Positions 1 through 9,198 of a stretch of DNA of 64,000 bases are shown piece by piece. The DNA is taken from positions 3,410,001-3,474,000 of the forward strand of contig NZ_CP134053.1 in NCBI RefSeq assembly GCF_031583065.1. Direction: 5' to 3'. The first letter of the stretch is position 1. The number at the start of each line of letters is the position of its first letter. Position numbers and translations under genes: made by a program. This stretch comes from Streptomyces sp. CGMCC 4.7035 (GTDB taxonomy: Bacteria > Actinomycetota > Actinomycetes > Streptomycetales > Streptomycetaceae). Under the pieces are notes generated by a model. The model did not search any database. It was not told the DNA's origin and saw only the letters and a list, made by a program, of their open reading frames with translations.

Positions 1-2141
1 TCGTCGTGGTCGCCCGCCGTCCCGGCGACGCCACCGAGGAGGGCGCCCCTCTCCTCGAAGCGATCGCCGCGGCCGCCCGCCGCCCGACCAGCACGCTGAG
101 CGCCCTCACCCCCGAAGCCACGGCCGACCTCACGCGGATCACGGTCGGCACCCACGCGGACGACCCGTTCTGCCGCGAGGTATGGGCCGTGACCGGCGGC
201 AACCCGTACGAGACCGTGGAACTCCTGGCCAAGGTGCAGGACAGCCAGCTGGATCCCGTCGAGGCGTCGGCCGCCGAACTGCGCGCCCTGAACCGCTCCG
301 CCCGTGGCAACGGCCTCGTCGCCCGCCTCGAAGGCCTCGGCATCGAGGCCACCCGGTTCGCCTGGGCCGCGGCCATCCTCGGCACCGGCATCACCGTGGA
401 CCTGGTGGCCCGCCTCGCCACCATGCGCCGCGAGGAGGCCACGCGCTGCGCGCAACTCCTCAGCGCGGCCCGCATCCTCACCGAGCCCGACCCGGCGACC
501 CGGCAGAGCGAGGACGGCGAGCTGGAGTTCGTGCACCCGCTGATCGCCACCGCCGTCTACCGCTCGATCCCCGACGGGCTGCGCACCGCGATGCACGGCA
601 TCGCCGCGCAGGTCGTCACCGACTCGGGACGGGGTGCCGCGGCCGCCTCCCGCCACCTCCTCGAAGTCCATCCGGACGACGACGAGGAACTCGTCGAGCA
701 GATGCGCGAGGCCGCCCGTGAACACCTCGCCGTCGGCGCCCCCGACGCGGCCCGCCGCTGTCTTGAACGCGCCCTGCTGGAGCCGCCGCTGCCCGAGGTG
801 CACCCGCACGTGCTCTACGAACTGGGCTGCGCCACACTGCTGACCTCACCCGCCACCACCATCGAATACCTCCAGGCGGCCCTCGCCATGCGGGGCCTGG
901 AGGGCGACGTCCGCGTCGACGCCGTCTACCGCCTCTCCCAGGCCCTGCTGCACAACGACCAACTGGACGAGGCCATCCGCACCGTCGACGCGGAGGCGGC
1001 CCGACTGCCCGAAGGCCCGGGCCGGATGCGGCTGCGGGCCGTGCACTACATCTGGGAGGGCATCCTCGCGCTCCACGAGGGCTCGGCGGAGGGCTCCAGC
1101 GGCCTGAAGGAACTCGTCAGCAGTTGCACGGGCCGGGACAACTCCGAGCGTGTGCTGCTGATCGTGCGCGGCTTCGACGCGCTGACCCGCGGCGAGAGCG
1201 CCGAGGAGGTCGTGGAGTTCTGCGACCGCGCCCTCGTCAACGGGCGCCTCGCGCCCGGAATGAGCTGGACCGACACCGAGTGGGGAGTGGAACTCCTGCT
1301 GATGCTCGGCTGCTCGTACATCTACACCGATCGGCTGGACCGGGCCGAGAGTCTCCTGACGGAGGCGCTGAACGCGTACACCGCGGCCGGTTGGAGCGGC
1401 GGCCACCTCGCCCTCGCGCACGCCTTCGTCGGAATGGCCCACCGCAGGCGCGGCCGGCTCAAGGAGGCGGAGCGGTACCTGCGGGACTCTCTCCGGCTCG
1501 CCGAGCGCGTCGGACGGGGACTGCCGCTGTACTGGCCGCCGCTGTGCGGTCTCATCGACACGCTGATCGCCGCGGGACGCCACGACGAGGCCGAGCAGGC
1601 CGCCGGCCAGTACGGCTTCGCCCCGCCGTACCCGAACACGATCGTGCTGCCCGACATCCACTCCGTGCGCGGCCGGCTGCTGCTGGCCACCGGCCGCACG
1701 AAGGAGGGCATCAACGAACTGGAGGCGGCCGAGAAGGCCGCCGCCGCGCGCGGCCGCCACAACGTCGTGCTCGCCCCATGGGCGGGCGATCTGGCCCGCG
1801 CCCTGGCCACCGAGGACCCGCGCCGGGCCACCGAGCTGGCCATGACCGTGCGCCGGCAGGCCGAGCGCTTCGGCACCGACACGGCGATCGGCGAGGCCCT
1901 TCGCGTGGCCGCGGCCCTGGAGAAGGGCCAGCGGGCCGTCTCGCTGTACGCGCAGGCGGTGACGTATCTGGAGGCCTCTCCGTGCGCCTACGAACACGCG
2001 GCGGCGCGCGTCGAGTACGGGATCGCCGCGAAGTCGGTGGCCGAGCTGAACCGGGGTCTGACGTTGGCACGCTCCTGTGGGGCCGACGGGCTGGTGACCC
2101 GTGCGCAGGACGCGCTGGACCAGGGGTTGGGGCTTCGCTGA
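1..2141 (+). CDS. Large TPR-rich ATPase/LAL-type regulator, 5' end cut by window
   Basis: The frame is open to the left edge, so the gene starts outside the window. The first residues (VVVARRPGD) resemble the stretch after Walker B in LuxR-family LAL/STAND ATPases. What follows is a winged-helix-like region (about residues 90-190) and a long helical TPR-like region (about 220-700, with A/L/E-rich repeats such as AESLLTEALNAYTAAG). LAL proteins normally end in a LuxR HTH. Here the protein stops at ALDQGLGLR, with no LTxxExxV-type HTH, 12 bp before a MITE-like element. It is either a naturally HTH-less STAND protein or a 3'-truncated regulator. The identity as a signalling ATPase is inferred, because the Walker motifs lie outside the window. 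Confidence 0.7.
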   Translation, partial: VVVARRPGDATEEGAPLLEAIAAAARRPTSTLSALTPEATADLTRITVGTHADDPFCREVWAVTGGNPYETVELLAKVQDSQLDPVEASAAELRALNRSARGNGLVARLEGLGIEATRFAWAAAILGTGITVDLVARLATMRREEATRCAQLLSAARILTEPDPATRQSEDGELEFVHPLIATAVYRSIPDGLRTAMHGIAAQVVTDSGRGAAAASRHLLEVHPDDDEELVEQMREAAREHLAVGAPDAARRCLERALLEPPLPEVHPHVLYELGCATLLTSPATTIEYLQAALAMRGLEGDVRVDAVYRLSQALLHNDQLDEAIRTVDAEAARLPEGPGRMRLRAVHYIWEGILALHEGSAEGSSGLKELVSSCTGRDNSERVLLIVRGFDALTRGESAEEVVEFCDRALVNGRLAPGMSWTDTEWGVELLLMLGCSYIYTDRLDRAESLLTEALNAYTAAGWSGGHLALAHAFVGMAHRRRGRLKEAERYLRDSLRLAERVGRGLPLYWPPLCGLIDTLIAAGRHDEAEQAAGQYGFAPPYPNTIVLPDIHSVRGRLLLATGRTKEGINELEAAEKAAAARGRHNVVLAPWAGDLARALATEDPRRATELAMTVRRQAERFGTDTAIGEALRVAAALEKGQRAVSLYAQAVTYLEASPCAYEHAAARVEYGIAAKSVAELNRGLTLARSCGADGLVTRAQDALDQGLGLR

Positions 2142-2152
2142 GGCCCCGAGCG

Positions 2153-2393
2153 CCTAGGCCCTGTCGTCAAACTCCCGCCTGCCCCGCGACGCCATGCACG
2201 CTCCCCCAAGCTCTTCGAGCAGGGGGGACCCCCACTCGCCGCACCGGGCGCAACCCCAAGTACATCCAGTACGAGGGTCAGCGCCCGGCACTCCCCCAAG
2301 CTCTACGAGCAGGGGGTACCCCCAGAGCACGCACCTGACGCCGCAGGGCCCGCCCTCCGGGCGGACGACGGGAGTTTGACGACAGGACCTAGG
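2153..2393. mobile_element. MITE-like element with 25-bp terminal inverted repeats
   Basis: The arms at 2153-2177 and 2369-2393 are inverted copies with one mismatch. Both end in CCTAGG, followed by CCTGTCGTCAAACTCCCG on the left arm (CCCTGTCG versus TCCTGTCG at the mismatch). The 241-bp unit has no transposase and contains two copies of a CCCCCAAGCTC hairpin repeat. CTAG at both ends fits the YTAR target duplication known for the IS5 group; that family link is inference. It sits between two convergent genes and may also terminate both transcripts. Confidence 0.6.
2201..2323. repeat. Two copies of a dispersed CCCCCAAGCTC hairpin repeat
   Basis: CTCCCCCAAGCTCTTCGAGC followed by AGGGGGGACCCC begins at 2201. 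A variant with TAC in place of TTC begins at 2291. Each folds as CCCCC-aa-GCTC-ttc-GAGC-ag-GGGG. The same motif recurs in reverse orientation at 7225-7303 and 10757-10788, so it is a dispersed family in this genome. Confidence 0.75.
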
Positions 2394-2418
2394 CCCGGCG
2401 CCCCCGCCGAAGGCGCCG

Positions 2419-3210
2419 TCAGAGCGCGAGGAGCTGATGGGTGACCGTCTCCAGCCGTCTCTGTACCTCCCGGTCGTACGTCTCCTCGTGCGCCCGGGAC
2501 GGACGGGTGCCGTCGAAGTAGCCGCCGGTGCCCCTGTCCCGGGTCGCCAGGGCCAGTACACCGGGTGCGCCGTCCGCGACCGTGTTCCACGGCGTGATGC
2601 CGCCCTCGCGGACCATCGCGGTGTCCATGTAGGTGGCAGGGTGCAGGACGTTCACCGAGACGCCGGTGCCCTGTAGCTCCTCGGCCAGCGCGAACGTGTG
2701 CGCCGCCAGGGCGAACTTGCTGCGGCAGTACGCCGAGAAGCCGCTGTAGCCGCGTGTCAGCTCCGGGTCGGCGAAGTCCAACGGCTCCTGGCCCACCGAG
2801 CCGACGTTGACGATCCGGGCGGGCGCGTTCGCCCGCAGCACCGGCAACAGGGTCCGGGTGAGCACCACCGGGGCCAGGTAGTTGACCGCGAGGCGCAGTT
2901 CGTGGCCGTCGGCGCCGACCTCGCGCCCGGAGCCGCTCGGGCCGCCGCCCACACCCGCGTTGTTGACCAGGACGTCGAGCCGGGGCTGTGCGGCGGCCAC
3001 CTCCTCGCCGAGCCGCCGCACCTGGTCGAGCGAGGCCAGGTCGGCGACGAAGCCGTGCGCCTCACCCTCGGTGCGCAGCTCCGCGACGAGGTGCTCGGTG
3101 CGGTCCGCGTCGCGTCCGTGCGCGAGGACGACATGCCCGGAGCGGACCAGCTCGAAGGCGACGTAGCGGCCGAGACCGGAGGTGGCGCCGGTGATCAGAA
3201 CTGTGGACAT
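2419..3210 (-). CDS. Short-chain dehydrogenase/reductase (SDR)
   Basis: This 263-residue protein is a classical NAD(P)-dependent SDR. The cofactor motif TGATSGLG is at residues 7-14, NNAG at 83-86, the catalytic Ser near 138, and the YCRSK (YxxxK) pair at Y161/K165. Length is typical for the family. Substrate is unknown; SDRs near aromatic-catabolism genes often act on alcohols or aldehydes, but nothing here shows that. It is transcribed in the same direction as the pca operon, 74 bp downstream of pcaL, so read-through is possible. The start ATG at 3210 directly precedes the Rossmann strand. Confidence 0.9.
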   Translation of the reverse strand: MSTVLITGATSGLGRYVAFELVRSGHVVLAHGRDADRTEHLVAELRTEGEAHGFVADLASLDQVRRLGEEVAAAQPRLDVLVNNAGVGGGPSGSGREVGADGHELRLAVNYLAPVVLTRTLLPVLRANAPARIVNVGSVGQEPLDFADPELTRGYSGFSAYCRSKFALAAHTFALAEELQGTGVSVNVLHPATYMDTAMVREGGITPWNTVADGAPGVLALATRDRGTGGYFDGTRPSRAHEETYDREVQRRLETVTHQLLAL

Positions 3211-3284
3211 GCCTCCACCCTAGGCACGGAGCGGGCCGGAGCGGGGGCATGAGAGAGGTGCTGGTGAAGCTACGACCAGCAGGG

Positions 3285-4412
3285 TCACCCTCCGGCGGTG
3301 TCCTCCTCGGCGAGCACCCGCTGCGCCACCGCGAACGCCGAGTTCGCCGCCGGCACCCCGCAGTACACCGCCGTCTGCAGCAGCACCGCGCCGATCTCCT
3401 GAGGCGTCAGCCCGTTGCGGCGGGCCGCCCGCACATGCATGGCCAGCTCGTCGTGGTGGCCGTGTGCGACCAGCGCCGTCAGCGTGATCATGCTGCGCTC
3501 GCGGCGGGACAGCGTCGGGTCGGTCCAGATCTCCCCCCAGGCATAGCGGGAGATGAAGTCCTGGAAACGGGCGGTGAAGGGGGTCTGGCGTGCCTGCGCC
3601 CGGTCCACGTGCGCATCGCCGAGGACCTCGCGGCGCACCTCCATGCCGCGTCGCGCGCCTGAACCGAAGTGCGCCCGCAGGGCGGTCAGCACGGCCTCGG
3701 GGCACTGGGCGGGCGCCAGGTGCGAGGCGCCCGGGATCTCGACCAGCGCGGAGCCGGGGACCGCGTCCGCGATCTCCCGCAGATGCGCCGGCGGCGTCGC
3801 CGGGTCCTCGCGCCCCGCGATCAGCAGCGTCGGCACGGCGATCGACGACAGCCGGTCGCGGATGTCGAACGCGGCGAGCGCGTCGCAGCAGGCGGCGTAC
3901 GCGGCCGGATCCGCGTCCCGGTGGTCCTGGACGAGCCGCGGCACGGTGAAGGGGGCCGTGAACCAGCGGGCGTCGGCGGTCGCCGCGACCGGCGCCAACC
4001 CGTCCCGGCGGACCAGCGCGGCCCGCTCCTCCCACGGCTTGGATCCGTTGAAGTGCGCGGACGAGCAGATGACGGCCAACGACGAGACCCGCTCGGGGTG
4101 GTGCACGGCGAGGTGCAGCCCCACCGCGCCGCCGAGCGACACCCCGGCGTAGGCGAACCGGTCGACGCCCAGCGAGTCCGCGAGCGCCAGCACCAGATCG
4201 GCGAGGTCGGCGACCGTCGCGCCGGGACCGATGAGGTCCGGTGCCGAACCGCCGTGACCCGGCAGGTCCCAGCGGATCACCCGGTGGGTGAGGGACAGTT
4301 CGGGCGCGACCTTGTCCCACAGGGCGTACGAGGTGCCGAGCGAGGGTCCGAGGAGCAGCGGGGGAGCCGTGGCGGAGCCCTCGGCGTGGTGGTGCAGCGG
4401 CTTGTCGGTCAC
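3285..4412 (-). CDS. pcaL: PcaL: fused 3-oxoadipate enol-lactonase / 4-carboxymuconolactone decarboxylase
   Basis: A two-domain fusion of 375 residues. The N-terminal alpha/beta hydrolase (PcaD-like, about 1-255) has the nucleophile elbow GVSLGG (Ser92) and hydrolyses beta-ketoadipate enol-lactone. The C-terminal all-helical carboxymuconolactone decarboxylase domain (PcaC-like, about 260-375) makes the enol-lactone. Such PcaL fusions are known from actinobacteria. The start is the GTG at 4412, overlapping the pcaB stop (GTGA), which fits translational coupling; a longer upstream reading would overlap pcaB out of frame. It is the last gene of pcaIJFHGBL and forms beta-ketoadipate from gamma-carboxymuconolactone. 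Confidence 0.95.
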   Translation of the reverse strand: MTDKPLHHHAEGSATAPPLLLGPSLGTSYALWDKVAPELSLTHRVIRWDLPGHGGSAPDLIGPGATVADLADLVLALADSLGVDRFAYAGVSLGGAVGLHLAVHHPERVSSLAVICSSAHFNGSKPWEERAALVRRDGLAPVAATADARWFTAPFTVPRLVQDHRDADPAAYAACCDALAAFDIRDRLSSIAVPTLLIAGREDPATPPAHLREIADAVPGSALVEIPGASHLAPAQCPEAVLTALRAHFGSGARRGMEVRREVLGDAHVDRAQARQTPFTARFQDFISRYAWGEIWTDPTLSRRERSMITLTALVAHGHHDELAMHVRAARRNGLTPQEIGAVLLQTAVYCGVPAANSAFAVAQRVLAEEDTAGG

Positions 4413-5749
4413 GAGCGCTCCAGGGCACGGTCGGTGAGGGTTTCGGCGGAGCCGGTGTAGCGGGTCGGATCGGTGAGGCCGTCGAGGTCCAGGTCCTTCA
4501 GCTCCGGCTCCTCGGCGAGCAGTTCGGCCAGGCTGCGGCCCTCGGCGTGGGTACGCCGGGCGGCCTCGGTGAGCAGTTCCTTGGCGCGGGCGCGGCCCAG
4601 CACGGGCGCCAGCTCCGCCGCCAGCCGCTCGGAGACGATCAACCCATGGGTAAGGCCGAGGTGTTCGCGCATGGCGTCCGTGTTCACCCGGAGCCCTTCG
4701 GCCAGTTCGGCAGCGTGGCGCGCGCTGCCGCCCACCAGTCTCAGCAGGTCGCGCAGCGGCTCCCACTCGGCGTGCCAGGCCCCGGCGGGGCGTTCGTCCT
4801 CGGCGGCCAGTGATCCGTACAGGGTGGCGGCGAGCTGCGGTGCGCGCCGGGCGGCGGCCGCGATCAGGGTCGCCCGTACCGGGTTCGCCTTGTGCGGCAT
4901 CGCGGAGGAACCCCCGCCCGTGCCCTCGGCGACCTCGGCGATCTCCGTACGGGAGAGGGTCAGGACGTCCACCGCGATCTTGCCCAGTGCTCCGGCCGCG
5001 AAGGCGAGGCAGCCCGCGAGATCGGCGATGGGGGTGCGCAGGGTGTGCCAGGGCAACTCGGGTGAGACAAGGGAGAGTTCACGGGCATACGCATCGGTGA
5101 GCGCCCGGGGGTCCGCCGAGCCGTAGACGGTGAACGCGGCCAACGTGCCTGCCGCGCCGCCCAGTTGGACGGGCAGACCGTCCCGTACGGCCCGTACCCG
5201 GTCCCGTGCGTCCAGCACCAGCGACCGCCAGCCCGCCGCCTTCAACCCGAAGGTGGTCGGCACCGCGTGCTGGGTCAGTGTCCGCCCCGGCATGACCGTG
5301 TCCCGGTGGTGTGCGGCGAGCCGGGCCAGTGCCCCCTGCGTGTGCTCCAGGTCCGCCAGGACCAGGCTCAGCGCGCGCACGGCGACCAGCATGGTTGCCG
5401 TGTCCATGATGTCCTGACTGGTGGCGCCCTGGTGGACGTACGGCCCGTACTCCGCGCCGACCGCCTTCGTCAGATCGGCGACCAGGGGGATCACCGGATT
5501 ACCGCCGGCGCGGGCCCGTACGGCGAGGTCCCGCGGGTCGAAACGCCCGGACCCGGCCGCCTCGGTCACCGCTGTCGCCGCCTGTGCGGGAGCGAGCCCC
5601 AGCGAGGCCTGGGCGCGGGTCAGCGCCGCCTCCGCGTCGAGCAGTGCCCGTAGATACGCGGTGTCGCTGGTCGCGGACGCGGCGGGGGAGCCGGCCCACC
5701 CGGGGGCGAGCAGACCTGTCTCGGCATCGACAGGGTCGACAGGTGTCAC
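4409..5749 (-). CDS. pcaB: 3-carboxy-cis,cis-muconate cycloisomerase (PcaB)
   Basis: A 446-residue member of the fumarase/aspartase/argininosuccinate-lyase superfamily. The superfamily signature GSSAMPHKANP lies at residues 280-290. Other conserved blocks are QGATSQDIMDTA (107-118) and TLTQHAVPTTFG (157-168), typical of PcaB. It cyclises beta-carboxymuconate to gamma-carboxymuconolactone. The start is the GTG at 5749, which overlaps the pcaG stop by four bases; the stop in turn overlaps the pcaL start. The gene sits after the dioxygenase subunits and before the decarboxylase, matching the reaction order. Confidence 0.95.
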   Translation of the reverse strand: MTPVDPVDAETGLLAPGWAGSPAASATSDTAYLRALLDAEAALTRAQASLGLAPAQAATAVTEAAGSGRFDPRDLAVRARAGGNPVIPLVADLTKAVGAEYGPYVHQGATSQDIMDTATMLVAVRALSLVLADLEHTQGALARLAAHHRDTVMPGRTLTQHAVPTTFGLKAAGWRSLVLDARDRVRAVRDGLPVQLGGAAGTLAAFTVYGSADPRALTDAYARELSLVSPELPWHTLRTPIADLAGCLAFAAGALGKIAVDVLTLSRTEIAEVAEGTGGGSSAMPHKANPVRATLIAAAARRAPQLAATLYGSLAAEDERPAGAWHAEWEPLRDLLRLVGGSARHAAELAEGLRVNTDAMREHLGLTHGLIVSERLAAELAPVLGRARAKELLTEAARRTHAEGRSLAELLAEEPELKDLDLDGLTDPTRYTGSAETLTDRALERS

Positions 5750-6351
5750 CGGAACTCCAGAAAGACCGTCTCGCCCTCGCCCTGAAGGCGGATGTCGAAA
5801 CGGTATGTGCCGTTGCCCTCGGCGGCCGCGATCAGCGTGCCGCGGCGCTCCCCGTCCAGGCGCGCGAGCAGCGGGTCCGCGGCGAGCGCCGCCTCGTCGC
5901 CCGGCAGATAGATCCGGGTGAACAGGTGCACGAGCAGTCCGCGCGCGAAGACGCACACGCTGATATAGGGGGCGCTCTGCCCGCGCGCGCCGGGCCGCAG
6001 CGTACGCGCGTACCAGTGGCCGTTCGCGTCCGTCTGGACACGGCCCCAGCCGGTGAACTCGACGCCGTTGCGGCCCAGGTAGCCGCCGGTCGAGGGGTCG
6101 CGCCGGATCGAGCCGTCCGTCGTCGGCAGGTTGCCGTCCGGGTCGGGACCCCACAGCTCCACGAAGGCGTCCGGCAGCGGGTTGCCCTCGCCGTCGTGGA
6201 TGTAGCCCTGAAGGGTGATCGTGTCCGGGTGGCCGAGCGGCGCGATGTCACCGCCGCCCGGGAACGGCAGCGCGTACCCGTAGAAGGGGCCGACCGTGTG
6301 CGACGGGGTGGGGAGCACGTTCGCGGGGATGCTTGTGTCGATCTTCGTCAT
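5746..6351 (-). CDS. pcaG: Protocatechuate 3,4-dioxygenase alpha subunit
   Basis: This 201-residue protein is the alpha chain of the intradiol ring-cleavage enzyme. The N-terminal SHTVGPFYGYALP block and ITLQGYIHDGEGNPLPDAFVE core are typical of PcaG. The alpha chain does not bind the catalytic iron but shapes the active site with PcaH. The ATG at 6351 is preceded by the pcaH stop only 5 bp upstream, so the two subunits are translationally coupled for equimolar synthesis. The stop overlaps the GTG of pcaB. Confidence 0.95.
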   Translation of the reverse strand: MTKIDTSIPANVLPTPSHTVGPFYGYALPFPGGGDIAPLGHPDTITLQGYIHDGEGNPLPDAFVELWGPDPDGNLPTTDGSIRRDPSTGGYLGRNGVEFTGWGRVQTDANGHWYARTLRPGARGQSAPYISVCVFARGLLVHLFTRIYLPGDEAALAADPLLARLDGERRGTLIAAAEGNGTYRFDIRLQGEGETVFLEFR

Positions 6352-6356
6352 GGGTG

Positions 6357-7130
6357 TCAGCGTCCTTCTTCGATCCAGGTGGCGTTCGGGCCGTCGAGCA
6401 CGATGTCCCAGTGGTAGCCGAGCGAGAACTCCGGCACCGACAGGCTGTGGTCGTACGTCGCGACCAGCCGCTGCCGGGCGGCGTCGTCCGTCACGGACTG
6501 CAGGATCGGGTCGTACGGGAAGAGCGGGTCGTTCGGGAAGTACATCTGCGTCACGAGCCGCTGCGTGAACGCCGTGCCGAAGAGCGAGAAGTGGATATGG
6601 GCCGGACGCCAGGCGTTGACGTGGTTGCGCCACGGGTACGGTCCCGGCTGGACGGTGGTGAAGCGGTAGAAGCCGTCGTCGTCCGTGAGCGTGCGGCCCA
6701 CGCCGGTGAAGTTCGGGTCCAGCGGGGCGTCGTGCTGCTCGCGCTGGTGCGCGTACCGGCCGGCCGAGTTCGCCTGCCAGATCTCGACGAGCTGGCCGCG
6801 CACCGGGCGTCCGTCCCGGTCGAGCAGACGGCCGGAGACGGTGATCCGCTCGCCGATCGGCTCGCCCCGGTGGTGCCTGGTGAGGTCGTTGTCGATCTCG
6901 GTGATGTCGCGCTCGCCGAAGGCCGGGGACGACAGCTCCACCAGCTCCGGGTCCTTGGCCACGTCTATCGTGATCGGTGGCTGCTTGGGGTGGCGCAGCG
7001 CGGAGGAGCGGTAGGGGGCGTAGTCGCGGCGCGGATGGTGCTCGACGGGCGCGCCGTCGGCGACCCGCTTCTCGTAGGCGGCGTGCTCGGCCGCGATCTC
7101 CTGGTCGATGTCGTGCTGAGTGAGAGTCAT
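6357..7130 (-). CDS. pcaH: Protocatechuate 3,4-dioxygenase beta subunit (iron-binding)
   Basis: A 257-residue catalytic subunit that cleaves protocatechuate to 3-carboxy-cis,cis-muconate. The non-haem Fe(III) ligands expected from the family are present: Tyr126 (SAGRYAHQ), Tyr165 (PGPYPW), His178 and His180 (RPAHIHFS). The intradiol dioxygenase signature region spans about 95-185. The ATG at 7130 lies 224 bp downstream of the pcaF stop, a gap filled by repeats, so a separate promoter or a processing site before pcaH is possible. Confidence 0.96.
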   Translation of the reverse strand: MTLTQHDIDQEIAAEHAAYEKRVADGAPVEHHPRRDYAPYRSSALRHPKQPPITIDVAKDPELVELSSPAFGERDITEIDNDLTRHHRGEPIGERITVSGRLLDRDGRPVRGQLVEIWQANSAGRYAHQREQHDAPLDPNFTGVGRTLTDDDGFYRFTTVQPGPYPWRNHVNAWRPAHIHFSLFGTAFTQRLVTQMYFPNDPLFPYDPILQSVTDDAARQRLVATYDHSLSVPEFSLGYHWDIVLDGPNATWIEEGR

Positions 7131-7169
7131 GGGGGTTCCTAAGCGGGTTCGGCGATGTCCGGTGCGGCC

Positions 7170-7357
7170 GGCAGCGCCCCGAAGGGGCGCGGGGCTGTAT
7201 CGATGTGCGGCTCCGCCGCGATGTGGGTCCCCCCTGCTCATGGGGGTCCCCCTGCTCGAGCGAAGCCGAGAGCTTGGGGGAGAAGCCGGGAACTTGGGGG
7301 AGCGGCCGGCCACAACGCACTCGCAGGTAACGGACCGCATGTCCAGCGGAGCGCTCA
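7170..7357 (-). repeat. Composite dispersed repeat filling the pcaF-pcaH gap (copy B)
   Basis: Read on the minus strand it starts exactly at the pcaF stop codon with TGAGCGCTCCGCTGGA and ends at a hairpin GCGCCCC-ttc-GGGGCGC (7174-7190). It shares both ends with the 48721-48817 copy. Its middle (7225-7303) holds extra CTCCCCCAAG/GGGGGACCCC hairpin units like those in the MITE-like element, as if one repeat had invaded another. No gene is visible. It probably folds strongly in the pca transcript. Confidence 0.75.
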
Positions 7358-8557
7358 GCGTTCGAGGACGAGGGCGAGGCCCTGACCCACGCCGATGCAG
7401 AGGGTGGCGACGCCGGTGCCGGAGCCGCGTCGGGCGAGCTGGTGGGCGACGGTGCCGGCCAGGCGGGCACCGGAGGCACCAAGGGGGTGGCCGAGGGCGA
7501 TGGCGCCGCCCTGGGGGTTGAGGACGGCCGGGTCGAACTCGGGCCACTCGGCCACACAACCGAGGACCTGGGCGGCGAAGGCCTCGTTGAGTTCCAGGAC
7601 GGACAGGTCGTCGAAGGTCCTGCCCGCCTTGGCCAGGGCCCGGCTGACGGCCTCGACGGGGGCGAGGCCGAAGTACTGCGGGTCGATCGCCGAGACGGCG
7701 CTCGCGCTGATACGGGCGAGCGGCTCGCGGCCTGTGGCCTTCAGGCCCTCCTCGTCCGTCAGGAGCAGGGCGGCGGCACCGTCGTTCAGCGGGGACGCGT
7801 TGCCCGCGGTGACCGTGCCTGTCTCCGTGCGGAAGGACGGCTTGAGCTTCGCCATCGCCTCCAGGGAGGCGTCCGGGCGTACGCACTCGTCGGCGGCGAG
7901 GACGACCGGGTCGCCCTTGCGCCGTGGGATGGACACGGGTGCCAGTTCAACGTCGAAGAGGCCGTCGGCCTGGGCCTTGGCGGCCTTCTGATGGGAGGCG
8001 AGGGCGAACTCGTCCTGCTGCTCGCGAGTGATCCTGTGCTTGTCGGCGATCAGTTCGGCGGACTCGCCCAGCGGGATGGTCCATTGCGGGTTCATCCTCG
8101 GATTGACCATGCGCCAGCCCAGCGTGGTGGAGTACAGCTCGGCGTGGCCGGCCGGGAAGGGCCGGTCGCTCTTGGGGAGGACGTAGGGGGCGCGGGTCAT
8201 GGACTCCACCCCGCCGGCCAGCGTGATGGAGGCGTCCCCGACGGCGATGGCGCGGGCGGCCTGGATGACCGCTTCCAGACCGGAGGCGCACAGCCGGTTC
8301 ACGGTCACCCCGGGCACGCCGGTGGGCAGGCCGGCCAGGAGGGCGGCCATGCGGGCGACGTTGCGGTTCTCCTCGCCGGCCCCGTTGGCGTTGCCGAAGT
8401 AGACGTCCTCGATGCCTGTCGGATCCAACCGCGGGGTGCGGGCGAGGAGTTCCCGGATGGCGTGCGCGGCCAGGTCGTCGGGGCGGACGGAGGCGAGGCC
8501 GCCGTTGTACCGCCCGATGGGGGTGCGGACCGCGTCGACGATATAGACGTTCTTCAC
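7355..8557 (-). CDS. pcaF: 3-oxoadipyl-CoA thiolase (PcaF)
   Basis: A 400-residue thiolase that splits beta-ketoadipyl-CoA into succinyl-CoA and acetyl-CoA. The acyl-accepting Cys is C90 ([10 protein letters not shown]). The other catalytic elements are GHPLGASG (about 353-360) and the C-terminal Cys in LCIGVGQG (about 386). Its place between the CoA-transferase and dioxygenase genes supports PcaF over a general FadA; a separate FadA is encoded at 33.6 kb. The GTG at 8557 overlaps the pcaJ stop (GTGA). The stop codon is also the first triplet of a dispersed repeat. Confidence 0.94.
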   Translation of the reverse strand: MKNVYIVDAVRTPIGRYNGGLASVRPDDLAAHAIRELLARTPRLDPTGIEDVYFGNANGAGEENRNVARMAALLAGLPTGVPGVTVNRLCASGLEAVIQAARAIAVGDASITLAGGVESMTRAPYVLPKSDRPFPAGHAELYSTTLGWRMVNPRMNPQWTIPLGESAELIADKHRITREQQDEFALASHQKAAKAQADGLFDVELAPVSIPRRKGDPVVLAADECVRPDASLEAMAKLKPSFRTETGTVTAGNASPLNDGAAALLLTDEEGLKATGREPLARISASAVSAIDPQYFGLAPVEAVSRALAKAGRTFDDLSVLELNEAFAAQVLGCVAEWPEFDPAVLNPQGGAIALGHPLGASGARLAGTVAHQLARRGSGTGVATLCIGVGQGLALVLER

Positions 8558-9198
8558 TTGAGGCCCTCCGCGACGGTCAGCTTGGCGTCGGTCTTGGCGA
8601 TGATCTCCTGGACGTCGACACCCGGGGCGCACTCCACCAGCACCAGTCCGTCGTCGGTCACGTCCAGCACGGCGAGGTCGGTGATGACCCGGTTCACACA
8701 CGCCTTCCCGGTCAGCGGCAGCGCGCACTCCTGAAGGATCTTCGGCGAGCCGTCCTTCGCGGTGTGGGTCATGACGACGATGACGGTTCGGGCGCCGTGG
8801 ACGAGGTCCATCGCCCCGCCGATCCCCGTGACCAGCTTTCCGGGGATCGCCCAGTTCGCCAGGTCGCCCTTCTCCGAGACCTGCATGGCGCCCAGCACGG
8901 CCACATCGATGTGCCCGCCGCGGATCATCGAGAAGGACAGTGCGGAGTCGAAGAAGGAGGCACCGGGCAGGACCGTGACGGTCTCCTTGCCCGCGTTGAT
9001 CAGATCGGGGTCGACCTGGTCCTTGGTGGGGTAGGGGCCGGTGCCGAGGATGCCGTTCTCCGACTCCAGGACCACCTCGACGTCCTCGGGAAGATGGTTC
9101 GGGATCAGCGTCGGCAGGCCGATGCCGAGATTGACGTACTGGCCGTCCCGCAGTTCGCGCGCGGCCCGGGCGGCCATCTCCTCGCGTGTCCAGGCCAT
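8554..9198 (-). CDS. pcaJ: 3-oxoadipate CoA-transferase subunit B
   Basis: This 214-residue protein is the beta chain of the succinyl-CoA:3-oxoacid/3-oxoadipate CoA-transferase. The family's catalytic glutamate motif is in [10 protein letters not shown] (about 43-52), and GMPT-like NLGIGLPT lies at about 23-30. It works with PcaI to activate beta-ketoadipate using succinyl-CoA. The ATG at 9198 overlaps the pcaI stop by one base (TGATG), showing tight coupling of the two subunits. Confidence 0.95.
   Translation of the reverse strand: MAWTREEMAARAARELRDGQYVNLGIGLPTLIPNHLPEDVEVVLESENGILGTGPYPTKDQVDPDLINAGKETVTVLPGASFFDSALSFSMIRGGHIDVAVLGAMQVSEKGDLANWAIPGKLVTGIGGAMDLVHGARTVIVVMTHTAKDGSPKILQECALPLTGKACVNRVITDLAVLDVTDDGLVLVECAPGVDVQEIIAKTDAKLTVAEGLK

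Noticed and set aside
2153..2393. Functional insertion sequence.
   Set aside because: There is no transposase frame between the inverted ends; it is at most a non-autonomous element.
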